Virus record (IMG/VR): IMGVR_UViG_3300025789_000043
Coordinates: 1 to 58,521 of that record
Origin: a virus
DNA length: 58,521 nucleotides
Reading direction: 5' to 3' (one strand)
A program made the translations under genes and the position numbers. The notes beneath the pieces are model-generated. The model was not told the origin of the DNA. It saw nothing but the letters and a program-made list of their open reading frames with translations, and made no database searches. Shown here in pieces: positions 5,514-14,638 of the stretch. Position 1 is the stretch's first letter, and every line of letters starts with the position of its first letter.

Positions 5514-7498
5514 CAAAGGAAGAAAAACTACATCTAAGTTCAATAAACGAGATCTTGGAGCGTGCGAAAGACCCACACAACTCAAACCGTTTCAAGGATT
5601 TGACAGACGCAGTGGCTCTAATACTAGAGGACCAAAGCTTCGTTGAGTTATTGCAGAAAAGTGAAAAACAAATACAGATCACTACAGAAAAAGATCTGTA
5701 CAGTGTAGCATTTGCGTACCTACAAATGTTTTTAATGAGACGTGATTATGAATCAGCTGCTACATTGCTATGGGGACCTGAAACATTTACGTCAGAACCA
5801 CGATCAGTACAAATGGTGTGGCATGGTATCAAGAATCACCATCTTGTTAACATACTTGGAGCAGCATCCATGGGTAAAACTTACTCTGCTTCTGCTTGGA
5901 TGTTACTAGATTGGATACTGGATCCTGATTGGACACTAGTACGTGTGATGTCGACCAAAGAAGAGCACGTTAAGAAAAACTTGTTTGGTGATATGCAGCG
6001 TATGTATCAGAATGCCGTCATACCACTGCCAGGGAAAGCGGACAGTGAGTCGATTGCCACTGAGAATGGCAAACGTGGTGGTATGGGTATCTTCATTCTT
6101 ACCATTGCACGTGGTGATCAAGCACGTGGTGCCATAAAAGGTGCCAAAATTAAACCACGTCCCAAGCATCCACTCTTTGGTTCATCATCACGTTCACGTT
6201 TACTTATCGATGAAGCTCAAGAAGTACCCACCAATGCATTTGAGGAAATACCTAATTTGTATTCCTCAATGGAAGAAGGTGATATTGAGCATACCAAGAT
6301 TGTAATGGCAGCAAATCCCAAAGATGTGTTTAGTGAATACGGAAAGAACTGTGTTCCTGAACAAGGTTGGGATAACATACAAACCATGATGTCCGATCAA
6401 GACACATGGGAAGGTAGTACTGGTTGGCATTGTGTTCGTTTGAATGCAATGAAGTCAGAAAACGTGATCCACAAGGCTGATATTCACAAACGTTTCTTTA
6501 CCCACAATGGGTATAAGATGAAACTTAAGCAATACAGTGGTGATCCTGATCATCCAATGATGTGGTCAGAAGTATATGGCATGTTTCCACCAAGAGGTAA
6601 CAAAACCGCCATTATACAAAAGCATTGGGTTGATCGTGCATATGGTGAATGGATCTTTGATGGTGGTAGTGTTACCATTGCTTCTGTAGATCCTGCATTC
6701 ACTGGTGACTTACCAACCATGGCAACAGGTCGTGTAGGTCATGCTGTAGCATATCGCACATATAATGATGAAGTAATCAAATTAGACACACCAGCAATGC
6801 GTGTGCAAATTGATGCAGTGGGTGTATTGCCTCGTGGTGATACACAGGAACTAGCTGATTCAATTATGGATCGATTAAAAGACCTTGGTGTTATGCCAAG
6901 CAACTTTGCAATTGATCGCACTGGTATTGGTCAAGGTGTGCATGATGCTATACGTAGACAATGGTTAACAAAGATACAAAATGTAGTTAATCCACGTGGT
7001 ACAGCTGATCCAGTTTCAATTATGGGTATCAACTATGCTGAAAAAGCTACTGATGTACTCATATGCGAAGAAGACACAAAAGCTCCTTTTCAACTATATG
7101 ATGGCATCAGGTCAGAAATATGGTATGCTACAGGCAGATTCTTTGAGTATGAATACCTTAAAGTCGGCAAAGGAGTTGATCAGGATACTTTACAAGAACT
7201 GGTTGATAGACGTGGTGGTTCTCCTGCTGGCAAAGGTAAGTTACTTCAAGTGGAAAGCAAGGATGTGTATAAGGCACGAGGAAACAAGTCGCCAGATAGA
7301 GCTGACGCATTTACCATGCTCGTACAATGCGCACGCATCTCAATGGCCATCAGACCACAATCACCCGACACACAACCATTAGAAGACGAGGGTACAATTA
7401 CTGACTATGCAGATAGCTTTAGCGTAAAGTTCGGTACACCAATTGATCTTGGTTTTAACAATACATTGCCCCAAGGACTGAATATTAATAAAGATTAA
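5510..7498 (+). CDS. terL: Terminase large subunit (ATPase and nuclease)
   Basis: The 662-residue packaging motor and DNA cutter. Walker A is GAASMGKT (residues 117-124) and Walker B is LLIDEA (231-236), with a coupling motif region MAANP near 266. The RNase H-like nuclease domain shows Asp394 in SVDPAF, Asp469 in AIDRTG and Asp599 in RADAF, the three acidic metal ligands. The length and order are normal for the family. It would dock on the portal encoded at 9489 and use the small subunit for DNA recognition. The ATGA overlap with the Zn-finger gene indicates coupling. Confidence 0.93.
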   Translation: MTKEEKLHLSSINEILERAKDPHNSNRFKDLTDAVALILEDQSFVELLQKSEKQIQITTEKDLYSVAFAYLQMFLMRRDYESAATLLWGPETFTSEPRSVQMVWHGIKNHHLVNILGAASMGKTYSASAWMLLDWILDPDWTLVRVMSTKEEHVKKNLFGDMQRMYQNAVIPLPGKADSESIATENGKRGGMGIFILTIARGDQARGAIKGAKIKPRPKHPLFGSSSRSRLLIDEAQEVPTNAFEEIPNLYSSMEEGDIEHTKIVMAANPKDVFSEYGKNCVPEQGWDNIQTMMSDQDTWEGSTGWHCVRLNAMKSENVIHKADIHKRFFTHNGYKMKLKQYSGDPDHPMMWSEVYGMFPPRGNKTAIIQKHWVDRAYGEWIFDGGSVTIASVDPAFTGDLPTMATGRVGHAVAYRTYNDEVIKLDTPAMRVQIDAVGVLPRGDTQELADSIMDRLKDLGVMPSNFAIDRTGIGQGVHDAIRRQWLTKIQNVVNPRGTADPVSIMGINYAEKATDVLICEEDTKAPFQLYDGIRSEIWYATGRFFEYEYLKVGKGVDQDTLQELVDRRGGSPAGKGKLLQVESKDVYKARGNKSPDRADAFTMLVQCARISMAIRPQSPDTQPLEDEGTITDYADSFSVKFGTPIDLGFNNTLPQGLNINKD

Positions 7499-7500
7499 TT

Positions 7501-8094
7501 ATGAAAGCTAACGCAGGAATAATTCCACCAAATGGGTATCATTATGTTGTTAATGATCTAGTTACATTACGTGCTGGTACTTTTGATTTGTTAGTAAAAG
7601 CACTTGGTGACTGGCGTACACAAAATGGCATACCAGTTGGTGATCCTGAACGTGATATTGATAACTTTATTTGTTCAAATTGGCCAACATTCTGCCAAAC
7701 AGAGCCACGTGAACAAGCAGCTATGACAAAGAATCAAAACATGTATAAGCATGTTAATGCATGGGGAGCAATCATGTTAAGAAACATGCCAGCTGGTGGT
7801 TATAGCCTAGTAGATCAAAAAACAGCTGAAGATAGAGTTAAGACATGCATTACATGTCCATTTAACAAAGGATGGCGTAAGGATTGTGTACCTTGTATGA
7901 AATCAACCGATGCCGTATTGGTCAGATTAAGGCAGTTACGTAAAATTGCGCTTGACGATGATGTTATGGGTTGTGTTATAAATGGGTTTGACATTAAGAC
8001 AGCGGTTCATTTGCCAGATTCAGCTTTTCAAATGACTGCTGAAACAAAAGCAATGCTACCCCAGAACTGCTGGCTTAATAATTTAACCACATAA
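7501..8094 (+). CDS. Conserved cysteine-containing phage protein, unknown function
   Basis: A 197-residue protein starting MKANAGIIPPNGYHYV. It has a pattern I associate with podovirus packaging regions: IPPNGYHYVVNDLVTLRAGTF, then a VGDPERDIDNFIC segment, then a CxxCPFNK...CVPC cluster near residues 120-132 that should bind zinc. It begins two bases after terL. It could be a head or connector assembly factor, but no activity is known to me. Confidence 0.65.
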   Translation: MKANAGIIPPNGYHYVVNDLVTLRAGTFDLLVKALGDWRTQNGIPVGDPERDIDNFICSNWPTFCQTEPREQAAMTKNQNMYKHVNAWGAIMLRNMPAGGYSLVDQKTAEDRVKTCITCPFNKGWRKDCVPCMKSTDAVLVRLRQLRKIALDDDVMGCVINGFDIKTAVHLPDSAFQMTAETKAMLPQNCWLNNLTT

Positions 8095-8098
8095 TACC

Positions 8099-8341
8099 AT
8101 GTCACCATTCCGCTCCAAAGCTCAAGCTCGTTATTTATTTTCACAGGAACCAAATGTTGCAAAAGAATTTGCAAGCAAGACACCAAGTGTCAAAAAACTT
8201 CCTGAACGTGTTGGTCCAAAAGATCCATCCAAAAACAAACCAGTAACTGCAGCTTTCAAAAAAGGAAAAAAGAGCAACACTGTTTCTACTGCTCCAACTT
8301 CACAAGCATTATCAAGCTACGATGCAAATCCCCAATCCTAA
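8099..8341 (+). CDS. Small basic phage protein (RSKAQARYLFSQ type)
   Basis: An 80-residue, Lys-rich protein starting MSPFRSKAQARYLFSQEPNV, with an EFASKTPSVKKLPERV core and a disordered Ser/Thr-rich tail. Short proteins with 'F.SkaQaRyLfs..P.iAkefa..tp' occur near portal genes in many phages; their function is unknown. It lies in the terL-portal interval, three codons or fewer from its neighbours. Confidence 0.65.
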   Translation: MSPFRSKAQARYLFSQEPNVAKEFASKTPSVKKLPERVGPKDPSKNKPVTAAFKKGKKSNTVSTAPTSQALSSYDANPQS

Positions 8342-8597
8342 ACCATTAGGGATGACCAAGGATTCTTGGTCACGTGAAGGGCAAAAATGCAAAAACAGTG
8401 AACGGTTTCTTGAAAACTATGATGCCGTATTTGCTAATCGCAAACGTGAGCATGGTCACGTAAAGTATGTCTATAAAGATGGTAAACGTTATGTGCTACC
8501 AAATCCATCAACACATGGAGAAGAGGCACAAAAAGCATGGGATAAGTTTAACAAAGAAACTGGTGGTTTGAATTATAAAATTGAATCAATTGTATGA
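8322..8597 (+). CDS. Hypothetical small phage protein
   Basis: A 91-residue basic protein starting MQIPNPKPLGMTKDSW, with a KNSERFLENYDAVF helix. I do not recognise a family. The first ATG overlaps the upstream gene by 20 bases; a second ATG at 8352 would avoid the overlap, but PKPLGMTK looks like part of the protein. It overlaps the next gene by four bases. Confidence 0.55.
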   Translation: MQIPNPKPLGMTKDSWSREGQKCKNSERFLENYDAVFANRKREHGHVKYVYKDGKRYVLPNPSTHGEEAQKAWDKFNKETGGLNYKIESIV

Positions 8598-8905
8598 GTA
8601 TAAAAGAAAAAGCAAAGCCAGCACAGATACTATGTGCACCAGTATTAACATTTACACAGTCTGATGCTAACATAGTTGCTAACAAATGCCCATGCACACT
8701 AGTAGACGGCAAAGACAATGTATTGTTTGTAATGCCAATATTGGAAAAAGAAGGTATTGAGAAACGTGAAGGTAAACTAATTGTTGTTCATCACACCAAA
8801 GACAAAACAACTGGTGAAGAAAAAGTTGAAAGTGAATGGTCAGTACCAGTTCCAATAACACAAACTGTTAACAAGAATATCTTTCAAGTAGATATTAAAT
8901 TATGA
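8594..8905 (+). CDS. Hypothetical beta-rich phage protein
   Basis: A 103-residue protein starting MSIKEKAKPAQILCAPVLTF. It alternates short predicted strands and turns, with no recognisable motif. ATGA overlaps on both sides place it in a translationally coupled chain between terL and portal. The function is unknown. Confidence 0.55.
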   Translation: MSIKEKAKPAQILCAPVLTFTQSDANIVANKCPCTLVDGKDNVLFVMPILEKEGIEKREGKLIVVHHTKDKTTGEEKVESEWSVPVPITQTVNKNIFQVDIKL

Positions 8906-9231
8906 TTCCAAAACGAGCAGGTTCACCGCCATCACCATTAAATGATGTGCCCACGTTGCCACCAATACCTGAACCACCAACAGATACAAATAATGTAAGC
9001 TATACAATGCAGCCTGCTACTGAACCAGTTGCACCTGCATTATTAACAAACGGTCCAGCAATTATACTAAACTCATTAAGCAAATTCCTTAAGGTTACTA
9101 AGAATCATCAAGTACCTAAAGATACCTTTGATTCACTTGTTAACAAAGGTCTTATTGTTACTTATGGTGATTATGCAGTAGTTAGTGGCAAAGGTTTAAT
9201 ATATCTTGTTGATTTTAACATGGTTGCATGA
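8902..9231 (+). CDS. Hypothetical protein with proline-rich N-terminus
   Basis: A 109-residue protein. Residues 1-50 are Pro/Thr-rich and likely disordered. Residues 55-109 (ILNSLSKFLKVTKNHQVPKD onward) look like a compact folded domain. No family is recognised. It overlaps both neighbours by four bases. Confidence 0.55.
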   Translation: MIPKRAGSPPSPLNDVPTLPPIPEPPTDTNNVSYTMQPATEPVAPALLTNGPAIILNSLSKFLKVTKNHQVPKDTFDSLVNKGLIVTYGDYAVVSGKGLIYLVDFNMVA

Positions 9232-9467
9232 TTATTAAATGGAATACACCTGTGCTATTTGCTAAAGCATTATGGCGATCAATTAAAGCATTCTTCAATA
9301 AAGAAGATGTATTTGTTACTTCACAAGAAGCGGACAGAAGACTGAGCCGTTGTTATACATGTGATTATCATAATGATGGACAATGCAATCAATGCACCTG
9401 TTACATCCACATAAAAGCACTTTTAAGGACAGAAAACTGTCCAATAGGACGTTGGCCTAAAGTCTAA
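9228..9467 (+). CDS. Cysteine-rich zinc-binding phage protein
   Basis: A 79-residue protein. A hydrophobic/basic N-terminal helix is followed by RCYTCDYHNDGQCNQCTCYI and a final ENCPIGRW. The CxxC...CxxC(x)C plus CP pattern indicates a zinc-binding knuckle and is common in small phage proteins just upstream of portal genes. The function is unknown. Confidence 0.65.
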   Translation: MIIKWNTPVLFAKALWRSIKAFFNKEDVFVTSQEADRRLSRCYTCDYHNDGQCNQCTCYIHIKALLRTENCPIGRWPKV

Positions 9468-9488
9468 CTCTTTGATATATTACATCAT

Positions 9489-11930
9489 ATGGCTTCTACA
9501 GCACCTCAAGATACCACCCTACCTCCAAACAAGTATCCCAATGTTTCGGGTGTTGTTACTATTGAGGCACCACCAGTAAGCGGTCAAAGACCCAATTTAA
9601 AGCTCGATACTGACGCAAGGAGTATCAGAACCACGGATCAGGCTTGGAACCTCTGTAAATCAACAGAATCGGCCAACAAAACGAGATCACAACGTGCCAC
9701 AATGATGGAGTTAGAGTATTCAGGTCAGGCACCATTCTCACAAGCTGAACAGATAGAAAAAGCTAATAGCTGGCAGTCCAATACAAATACAGGTATTCTT
9801 GCTGGTATTGTTGATCGCAAGACACTGCGTTTTGTTAATGCCATTACATCTCAGATTTATCTAACCCGTTCATCACTTCCTACCACATGGCCTGATTGGA
9901 AGAAGAAAAGTGATCTTTTCGACATACATACAACTCGTATGATACAGGGTTGGAAGAAGTACTCAACATTTGTGCCAGCATTAGCACGTGAAACAGTACT
10001 GCATGGTTATGCCTTTGCTGACTTTTTAGACCCTTATACATGGACCCCTCGTATGTTTAAACAGGACGTGGCATACGTACCTGATGAGGCTACACAATAT
10101 GCTGATGAGCTACAGTTCCATGTAATTAAACAGGATTTCTTGCTTCATGAGTTCATTGATATGATCAAGGATGAAAAAGAAGCTGAAGAAATGGGCTTCA
10201 ACATGCAAAATTGTATTGAAGCATGTAATATGTCTGAGGTTAAGAATCCTCGTGAAGACATGATGGTTACGGAGTTCCGTAAATTTGCTGAATTTATTAG
10301 TGATGGTGTGCTTGGTTTAACGTATTCAGTATCTGGTCCACGTGTTATTAAGACATACTTATTGTGGAACAGGGAATACGATGGAAAAGTGTCATTTTGG
10401 ATACTGCTGAGAGATAATGGCAAGTTGCTACGATTCTCTGAGAAGATATATCCAAGCATGAATGATGTGGTGACGCTGTTCAGTTTCCAACCAGGGAACG
10501 GACACCTGCACTCCAGTAAGGGCATTGGTCGTATGATCATTGGCTCTGTCCGTATTGCAGAACGTATCCGTAACAAGATGGTGGATAACATCCACATGTC
10601 ATCTTTGGTAATCCTCAAGGCAGACTCAGCAGCTCGCAATAAACTGCAACCAGTCGTTCATGCTCCATTTGTTGTTATTGATAAGAGCATTGAGGTCGAC
10701 CAACAAAGATTCTCAGCAGATGGTGAAATGTATGCAGCACTTGATCAACGCTTGACCAATTACATGGAACAAGCAGCTGGTGCTTACATCACACCTAATA
10801 CAGGTGAAGGTGGTCAGCCAATCACAGCAACAGAAGCCTCACAAGATGCACAACGTGAGCAAGAGAACATGGACATTACTGAAACACGCTGGAGAGATCA
10901 ATTCTCCCAATTGGTTCAGACCATGCAAATGCGTGCATTCTCAGACGATAATATCGATGCTGCAAAGAGATACTTTAAAGAGCTAACAACACAGTTTGTA
11001 AATCAAGATAATCTTGAACCATCTGATGTAGAAAAGACGATTAACAAACTTATTGGTAATAATGATGAATCCAATATGCCAATTCGCACATTGGTTAATA
11101 TGTTCATTGATGGTTTATCAGAAACAGAAATCAAATCACTACGTGCTGCACCAACATCAGGCTATGCTCATACAGATGACGCAATTGTAGCTCAAGGTGT
11201 GTTAGCAGTTGGCAAAATGTATCAAGGTAATCCTAACATTAACCAAACAGAGCTTATTAAGCGCAATGTTGAGGCTCTTGCTGGTCCAGACGTGGCTAAA
11301 GCCTTGGTTATTGATATGCCAGATCAAACAATTACTGCAGAAGCTACACGTATGCAGTTAAGTGAAATTACCACAATGAAAGCTTTACAGCTTCCTGTGC
11401 CAATTTCACCAAGAGATAACCACTTAGCACACGCTACAGTCTGTATGCAGGCTCTAATGCAAGCAGGACAGGCATTAAGTAACATGGCTACAATGGAACA
11501 AGCATTCAAACCTACTGAATTACTGGTAAATCACTTTGGTGATCACTTACAAGCATACTTAGCTCAAGGTAATCCAAGTCAGAACCCACAATTCAAGGAA
11601 ATGAATGAGTTCTACAAGAGATTTAAGGCTCAGTTTGCTCAAGCTGTACAGATTCATGCACAACAAGCAATGGCTGCACAGGCAGTACAAGCTGGTGCAT
11701 CACCTGAAGATGTACATTCAATACAATCTGCTCCATTGCCACCAGTACCACCTAATGTGACACAGGGTGTTAGTGCGCCACCAAAGGGAATGCATGGTGG
11801 AGAAAAGGTGGGTGGCCCTGATGTTAAATCAATACAGGCTGGTTTAGCACAAGCTGCTGGACAAAATGCTCCAAATGAGATTGAACAGAGACAGAAGAGG
11901 GCTTACTACAGGCCACCTGGGGTTGAATAA
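9489..11930 (+). CDS. Portal protein
   Basis: An 813-residue head-tail connector that forms the dodecameric gate at the packaging vertex. Features: a long N-terminal alpha/beta region, WPDWKKKSDLFDIHTTRMIQ and ETVLHGYAFADFLDPY typical of podovirus portals, a central beta-rich crown/wing region, a stem-like helix, and a long Gln/Ala-rich C-terminal 'barrel' region ending in disordered Pro/Gly-rich sequence. Size and position after terminase fit. There is no Shine-Dalgarno site; the start follows an AT-rich stretch. Confidence 0.82.
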   Translation: MASTAPQDTTLPPNKYPNVSGVVTIEAPPVSGQRPNLKLDTDARSIRTTDQAWNLCKSTESANKTRSQRATMMELEYSGQAPFSQAEQIEKANSWQSNTNTGILAGIVDRKTLRFVNAITSQIYLTRSSLPTTWPDWKKKSDLFDIHTTRMIQGWKKYSTFVPALARETVLHGYAFADFLDPYTWTPRMFKQDVAYVPDEATQYADELQFHVIKQDFLLHEFIDMIKDEKEAEEMGFNMQNCIEACNMSEVKNPREDMMVTEFRKFAEFISDGVLGLTYSVSGPRVIKTYLLWNREYDGKVSFWILLRDNGKLLRFSEKIYPSMNDVVTLFSFQPGNGHLHSSKGIGRMIIGSVRIAERIRNKMVDNIHMSSLVILKADSAARNKLQPVVHAPFVVIDKSIEVDQQRFSADGEMYAALDQRLTNYMEQAAGAYITPNTGEGGQPITATEASQDAQREQENMDITETRWRDQFSQLVQTMQMRAFSDDNIDAAKRYFKELTTQFVNQDNLEPSDVEKTINKLIGNNDESNMPIRTLVNMFIDGLSETEIKSLRAAPTSGYAHTDDAIVAQGVLAVGKMYQGNPNINQTELIKRNVEALAGPDVAKALVIDMPDQTITAEATRMQLSEITTMKALQLPVPISPRDNHLAHATVCMQALMQAGQALSNMATMEQAFKPTELLVNHFGDHLQAYLAQGNPSQNPQFKEMNEFYKRFKAQFAQAVQIHAQQAMAAQAVQAGASPEDVHSIQSAPLPPVPPNVTQGVSAPPKGMHGGEKVGGPDVKSIQAGLAQAAGQNAPNEIEQRQKRAYYRPPGVE

Positions 11931-11938
11931 TAACGACA

Positions 11939-12208
11939 ATGAGCAATAAATACGTTCTTAATGATGGCTTCAAACTAGAGGTCATCAAAATGCTAGATAC
12001 TGTACCATTTAAGGAACTATTAGCAGTGGTAAAAGCACGTACACCTGAGTATGCAGGCAGTACATCTGATATTCATGTAATAGCAGCACAAGCAAAGCTA
12101 CGTGAGGGCTATGAATTGGCTATTGATAACCTGCTAAACATTGTACATGAAGAAGCTTTTGAGCCAAAGCTTGACCAAGAGCAGATACTATTGAGTCCAG
12201 AGGACTGA
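11939..12208 (+). CDS. Hypothetical small helical protein
   Basis: An 89-residue acidic, probably all-helical protein starting MSNKYVLNDGFKLEVIKML. It lies between portal and scaffold-like genes, so a minor head role is possible. I do not recognise a family. Confidence 0.6.
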   Translation: MSNKYVLNDGFKLEVIKMLDTVPFKELLAVVKARTPEYAGSTSDIHVIAAQAKLREGYELAIDNLLNIVHEEAFEPKLDQEQILLSPED

Positions 12209-12218
12209 TATAATTAAA

Positions 12219-12267
12219 ATTAGGCTTGACGTTATATTAAACAAATTAGATTGTTTGTCCATATAAT
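12219..12267 (+). promoter_or_regulatory. ATTAGGCTTGACGTT element and AT-rich promoter region
   Basis: The element contains TTGACG (12226-12231) and a TATAAT lies at 12262-12267, two bases before the start codon. The spacing does not make one classical promoter, but the box matches sites at 2045, 3095 and 35326. Confidence 0.45.
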
Positions 12268-12269
12268 TT

Positions 12270-13679
12270 ATGGATACACAAGACGTTGAAAACGAGCCAT
12301 TAGTTGAAAACGAAGTAGTACAGCAAGAGCCACAAGTTGAACTTAGTGAACAAGCGACACCAGAAGAGCTAGGTGTTGGCAAAGTGCAGGCTAATGAACC
12401 ATTTAGCCCAATTGATTGGGATAGCAACATTGACAAGATACAAAATGACATTGTTGCTAAGAAACAAAAAGACGAAATAGCAGCAGAAAATGCTAAAGAA
12501 GAAGCTGGCATCAAAGATGATGAGCCAGAAACTAAACCTGCAGAAGAATCAAAAGAGAAAATCAAAGATGAGCAACCAAAAGAAGCCAAAGTTGAGCCAG
12601 TCAAAGAAGAGGTTAAAGAGCCAACCAAAGCAGAAGAAATTGCTGAGATTGCAGAGCTTGAAAAAAAGATCGATCCACATTCCTCACCAAAAACCAAAAA
12701 GCTTTTTAATGAGGTTAAAGGAATCGCTGCAAAAGAACGTGCAGAACGTGAAAAGATTGCTAATGAACTTAAAGCAGCACGTGAAGAGCTAGAGAAAACA
12801 AAAACAAATGCAGTACCAAAAGAACTGCAAGATGAGCTACAACAGTTACGTGATAAGATTCGTCAGTTTGATGCAAATGCTGATCCAGCAATCATCAACA
12901 AGTATGATAATGTTATTACAAGTAACAATGATAGCATTATTAAAACACTTACTGATGCAGGATTGCCACAAGAGCATGCAGATCGCTTAAAGAAGAGTGG
13001 TGTTACATTAGCTAATCTAAAACCATATCTTGATACATTAGAAACAGGTAAAGGTGCTGATGGTAAGCAATATGATGCTGATCCTGATACAGCTGAAGCT
13101 ATTCGTGAGCGTTTACGTGAAAACATGCGTCTTGGTAAAGACAAGGAACGTGAAATCACTGATTGGCGCAATAATTACGAACAACGTAATAAAGCACAAG
13201 AAGAGCAACAAAAGGCATCAGTAGCTGAAGCAGAAAAACGTCTAGCAAATGAATTTCAAACGCATGTTAGCAAATGGGACTTCTTAAAGAAACCAGCTGA
13301 TGTGCTTGATACAGATGCACCAGCAATACGTAAGCAAAAAGAAACAGCTATCAAAGAGTTTAATGAAGTTGCACTTAAGTATGGTGAAACAATCAAGAAG
13401 GAAACAGCAACAGCACTTGATGCACAAATAGCAGCACGTACTGGTATCTTGTATCGTGATCACATTGCACCAAAATTAGCTAATCAGTTGCAGAATGCTA
13501 ATAAGGAAATTGAGACACTAAGAGCACAGATCAATAACATGAAGAAAGCTGGCTCAGTATCAAAGACAATTGGAACATCAAAACCAGCAGCAGCACCTAA
13601 GAAAGAAATAAATATGGGTGATGGTTTTGAAGACCTAATTGATGCAGCAGCAGCAGAAGCATTTAACAATAAAGGTTAA
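12270..13679 (+). CDS. Probable scaffolding protein
   Basis: A 469-residue, Glu/Lys/Ala-rich protein. Residues 1-130 are acidic and disordered. About 150-210 and 280-430 are heptad-like coiled coil. The last 45 residues are Ala/Lys-rich with a terminal helix (DLIDAAAAEAFNNKG), as in scaffolds that bind capsid protein through a C-terminal helix. Its position right after portal is the usual scaffold site, although the capsid gene itself lies 24 kb away on the other strand. The role is inferred from composition and order. Confidence 0.65.
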   Translation: MDTQDVENEPLVENEVVQQEPQVELSEQATPEELGVGKVQANEPFSPIDWDSNIDKIQNDIVAKKQKDEIAAENAKEEAGIKDDEPETKPAEESKEKIKDEQPKEAKVEPVKEEVKEPTKAEEIAEIAELEKKIDPHSSPKTKKLFNEVKGIAAKERAEREKIANELKAAREELEKTKTNAVPKELQDELQQLRDKIRQFDANADPAIINKYDNVITSNNDSIIKTLTDAGLPQEHADRLKKSGVTLANLKPYLDTLETGKGADGKQYDADPDTAEAIRERLRENMRLGKDKEREITDWRNNYEQRNKAQEEQQKASVAEAEKRLANEFQTHVSKWDFLKKPADVLDTDAPAIRKQKETAIKEFNEVALKYGETIKKETATALDAQIAARTGILYRDHIAPKLANQLQNANKEIETLRAQINNMKKAGSVSKTIGTSKPAAAPKKEINMGDGFEDLIDAAAAEAFNNKG

Positions 13680-14638
13680 TGAGCTTAGACATCAAAAAAG
13701 CAGTAAATGATTTCGTAAACAAATACGGACTTCAAGAATCTGCTGCAATAACAGGCAAATCAGCTAGCACTGTTGCTACATGGAGCCAAAGCAAAAATGT
13801 TCCATTTGATGCATTACAAGCTATGCTTGAAAAGGAACCAGATATGTTTTTTGGTCATGCAGCACAAGAACCAGAAACATTGGCTCCTTATGAATTTCCT
13901 GCTGGCAAACGTGTGGCAATACTTATGCCATCAATTAGACCAATTCACATTGGTGTATTGAAAGCAATTACCACATTGTATGAGAAAGATAAGATGCAGT
14001 TTTATACTGTAGCTGACAACTCATATGTGCGTTCAAGGAACAACTGTGCTCAATGGTTCCTTGATAGCAATTGTGATTACTCATTTTGGATAGATGATGA
14101 CACAGTTTTGCCACATGGTGATGTTAACTATTACCGCACATTGGCTGACAATCCTACATTTCCAGTTGGTTTCATTAACATTAATCCAATAGCACGTTTA
14201 ATGCAGACCAATCGTACACTTGTTGGTGGTTGCTACTTTGGTCGCAGTTCAACAGGTGTAGCACAATTTAAAGAAGCATATGCATCTAATATCGCAAATG
14301 ATGCTGCACATTCAGGTCCACGTAACGCTGTTAATTCAACAGACTGGATCGGCTTTGGTTGCACTTTGGTGCACAGAAAGGTTTTCACAGATATCATCGA
14401 AAAAGTACCTAATATTGCTGTAACGAATACTGCGTATGCACAACGTTTTGGCTATAAGTACAATTTCTTTAATCACATTGATGATGAACATTCTGAGGAC
14501 ACATCATTTTGTTACAGAGCAAAACAAGCTGGTCATCAAGCATATGTAGACATGGCAGTGATGCCATTACATTTGGGACCAGTCGGATACACTTACCATA
14601 ACACTAACAAGAAAAAGGCATTCGTGCCATCATACTAA
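13679..14638 (+). CDS. GT-A glycosyltransferase with N-terminal HTH-like domain
   Basis: A 319-residue protein. Residues 10-50 resemble a small HTH (YGLQESAAITGKSASTVATW). From residue 76 a GT-A-like fold begins (RVAILMPSIRPIHIGVLKAI), with NNCAQWFL and an acidic DDD (139-141) in FWIDDDTVLP as the metal/nucleotide-sugar site. A C-terminal DDEHSEDTSFCYRAKQ segment is typical of such enzymes. It would move a sugar from a nucleotide donor to an unknown acceptor. It overlaps the previous and next genes by one base, in an operon with scaffold and a second glycosyltransferase. Confidence 0.75.
   Translation: MSLDIKKAVNDFVNKYGLQESAAITGKSASTVATWSQSKNVPFDALQAMLEKEPDMFFGHAAQEPETLAPYEFPAGKRVAILMPSIRPIHIGVLKAITTLYEKDKMQFYTVADNSYVRSRNNCAQWFLDSNCDYSFWIDDDTVLPHGDVNYYRTLADNPTFPVGFININPIARLMQTNRTLVGGCYFGRSSTGVAQFKEAYASNIANDAAHSGPRNAVNSTDWIGFGCTLVHRKVFTDIIEKVPNIAVTNTAYAQRFGYKYNFFNHIDDEHSEDTSFCYRAKQAGHQAYVDMAVMPLHLGPVGYTYHNTNKKKAFVPSY

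Noticed and set aside
5281-5646. 121-residue frame overlapping the Zn-finger and terL genes
   Set aside because: It is out of frame with both clearly conserved genes and Lys/Arg-rich as expected of a shifted frame.
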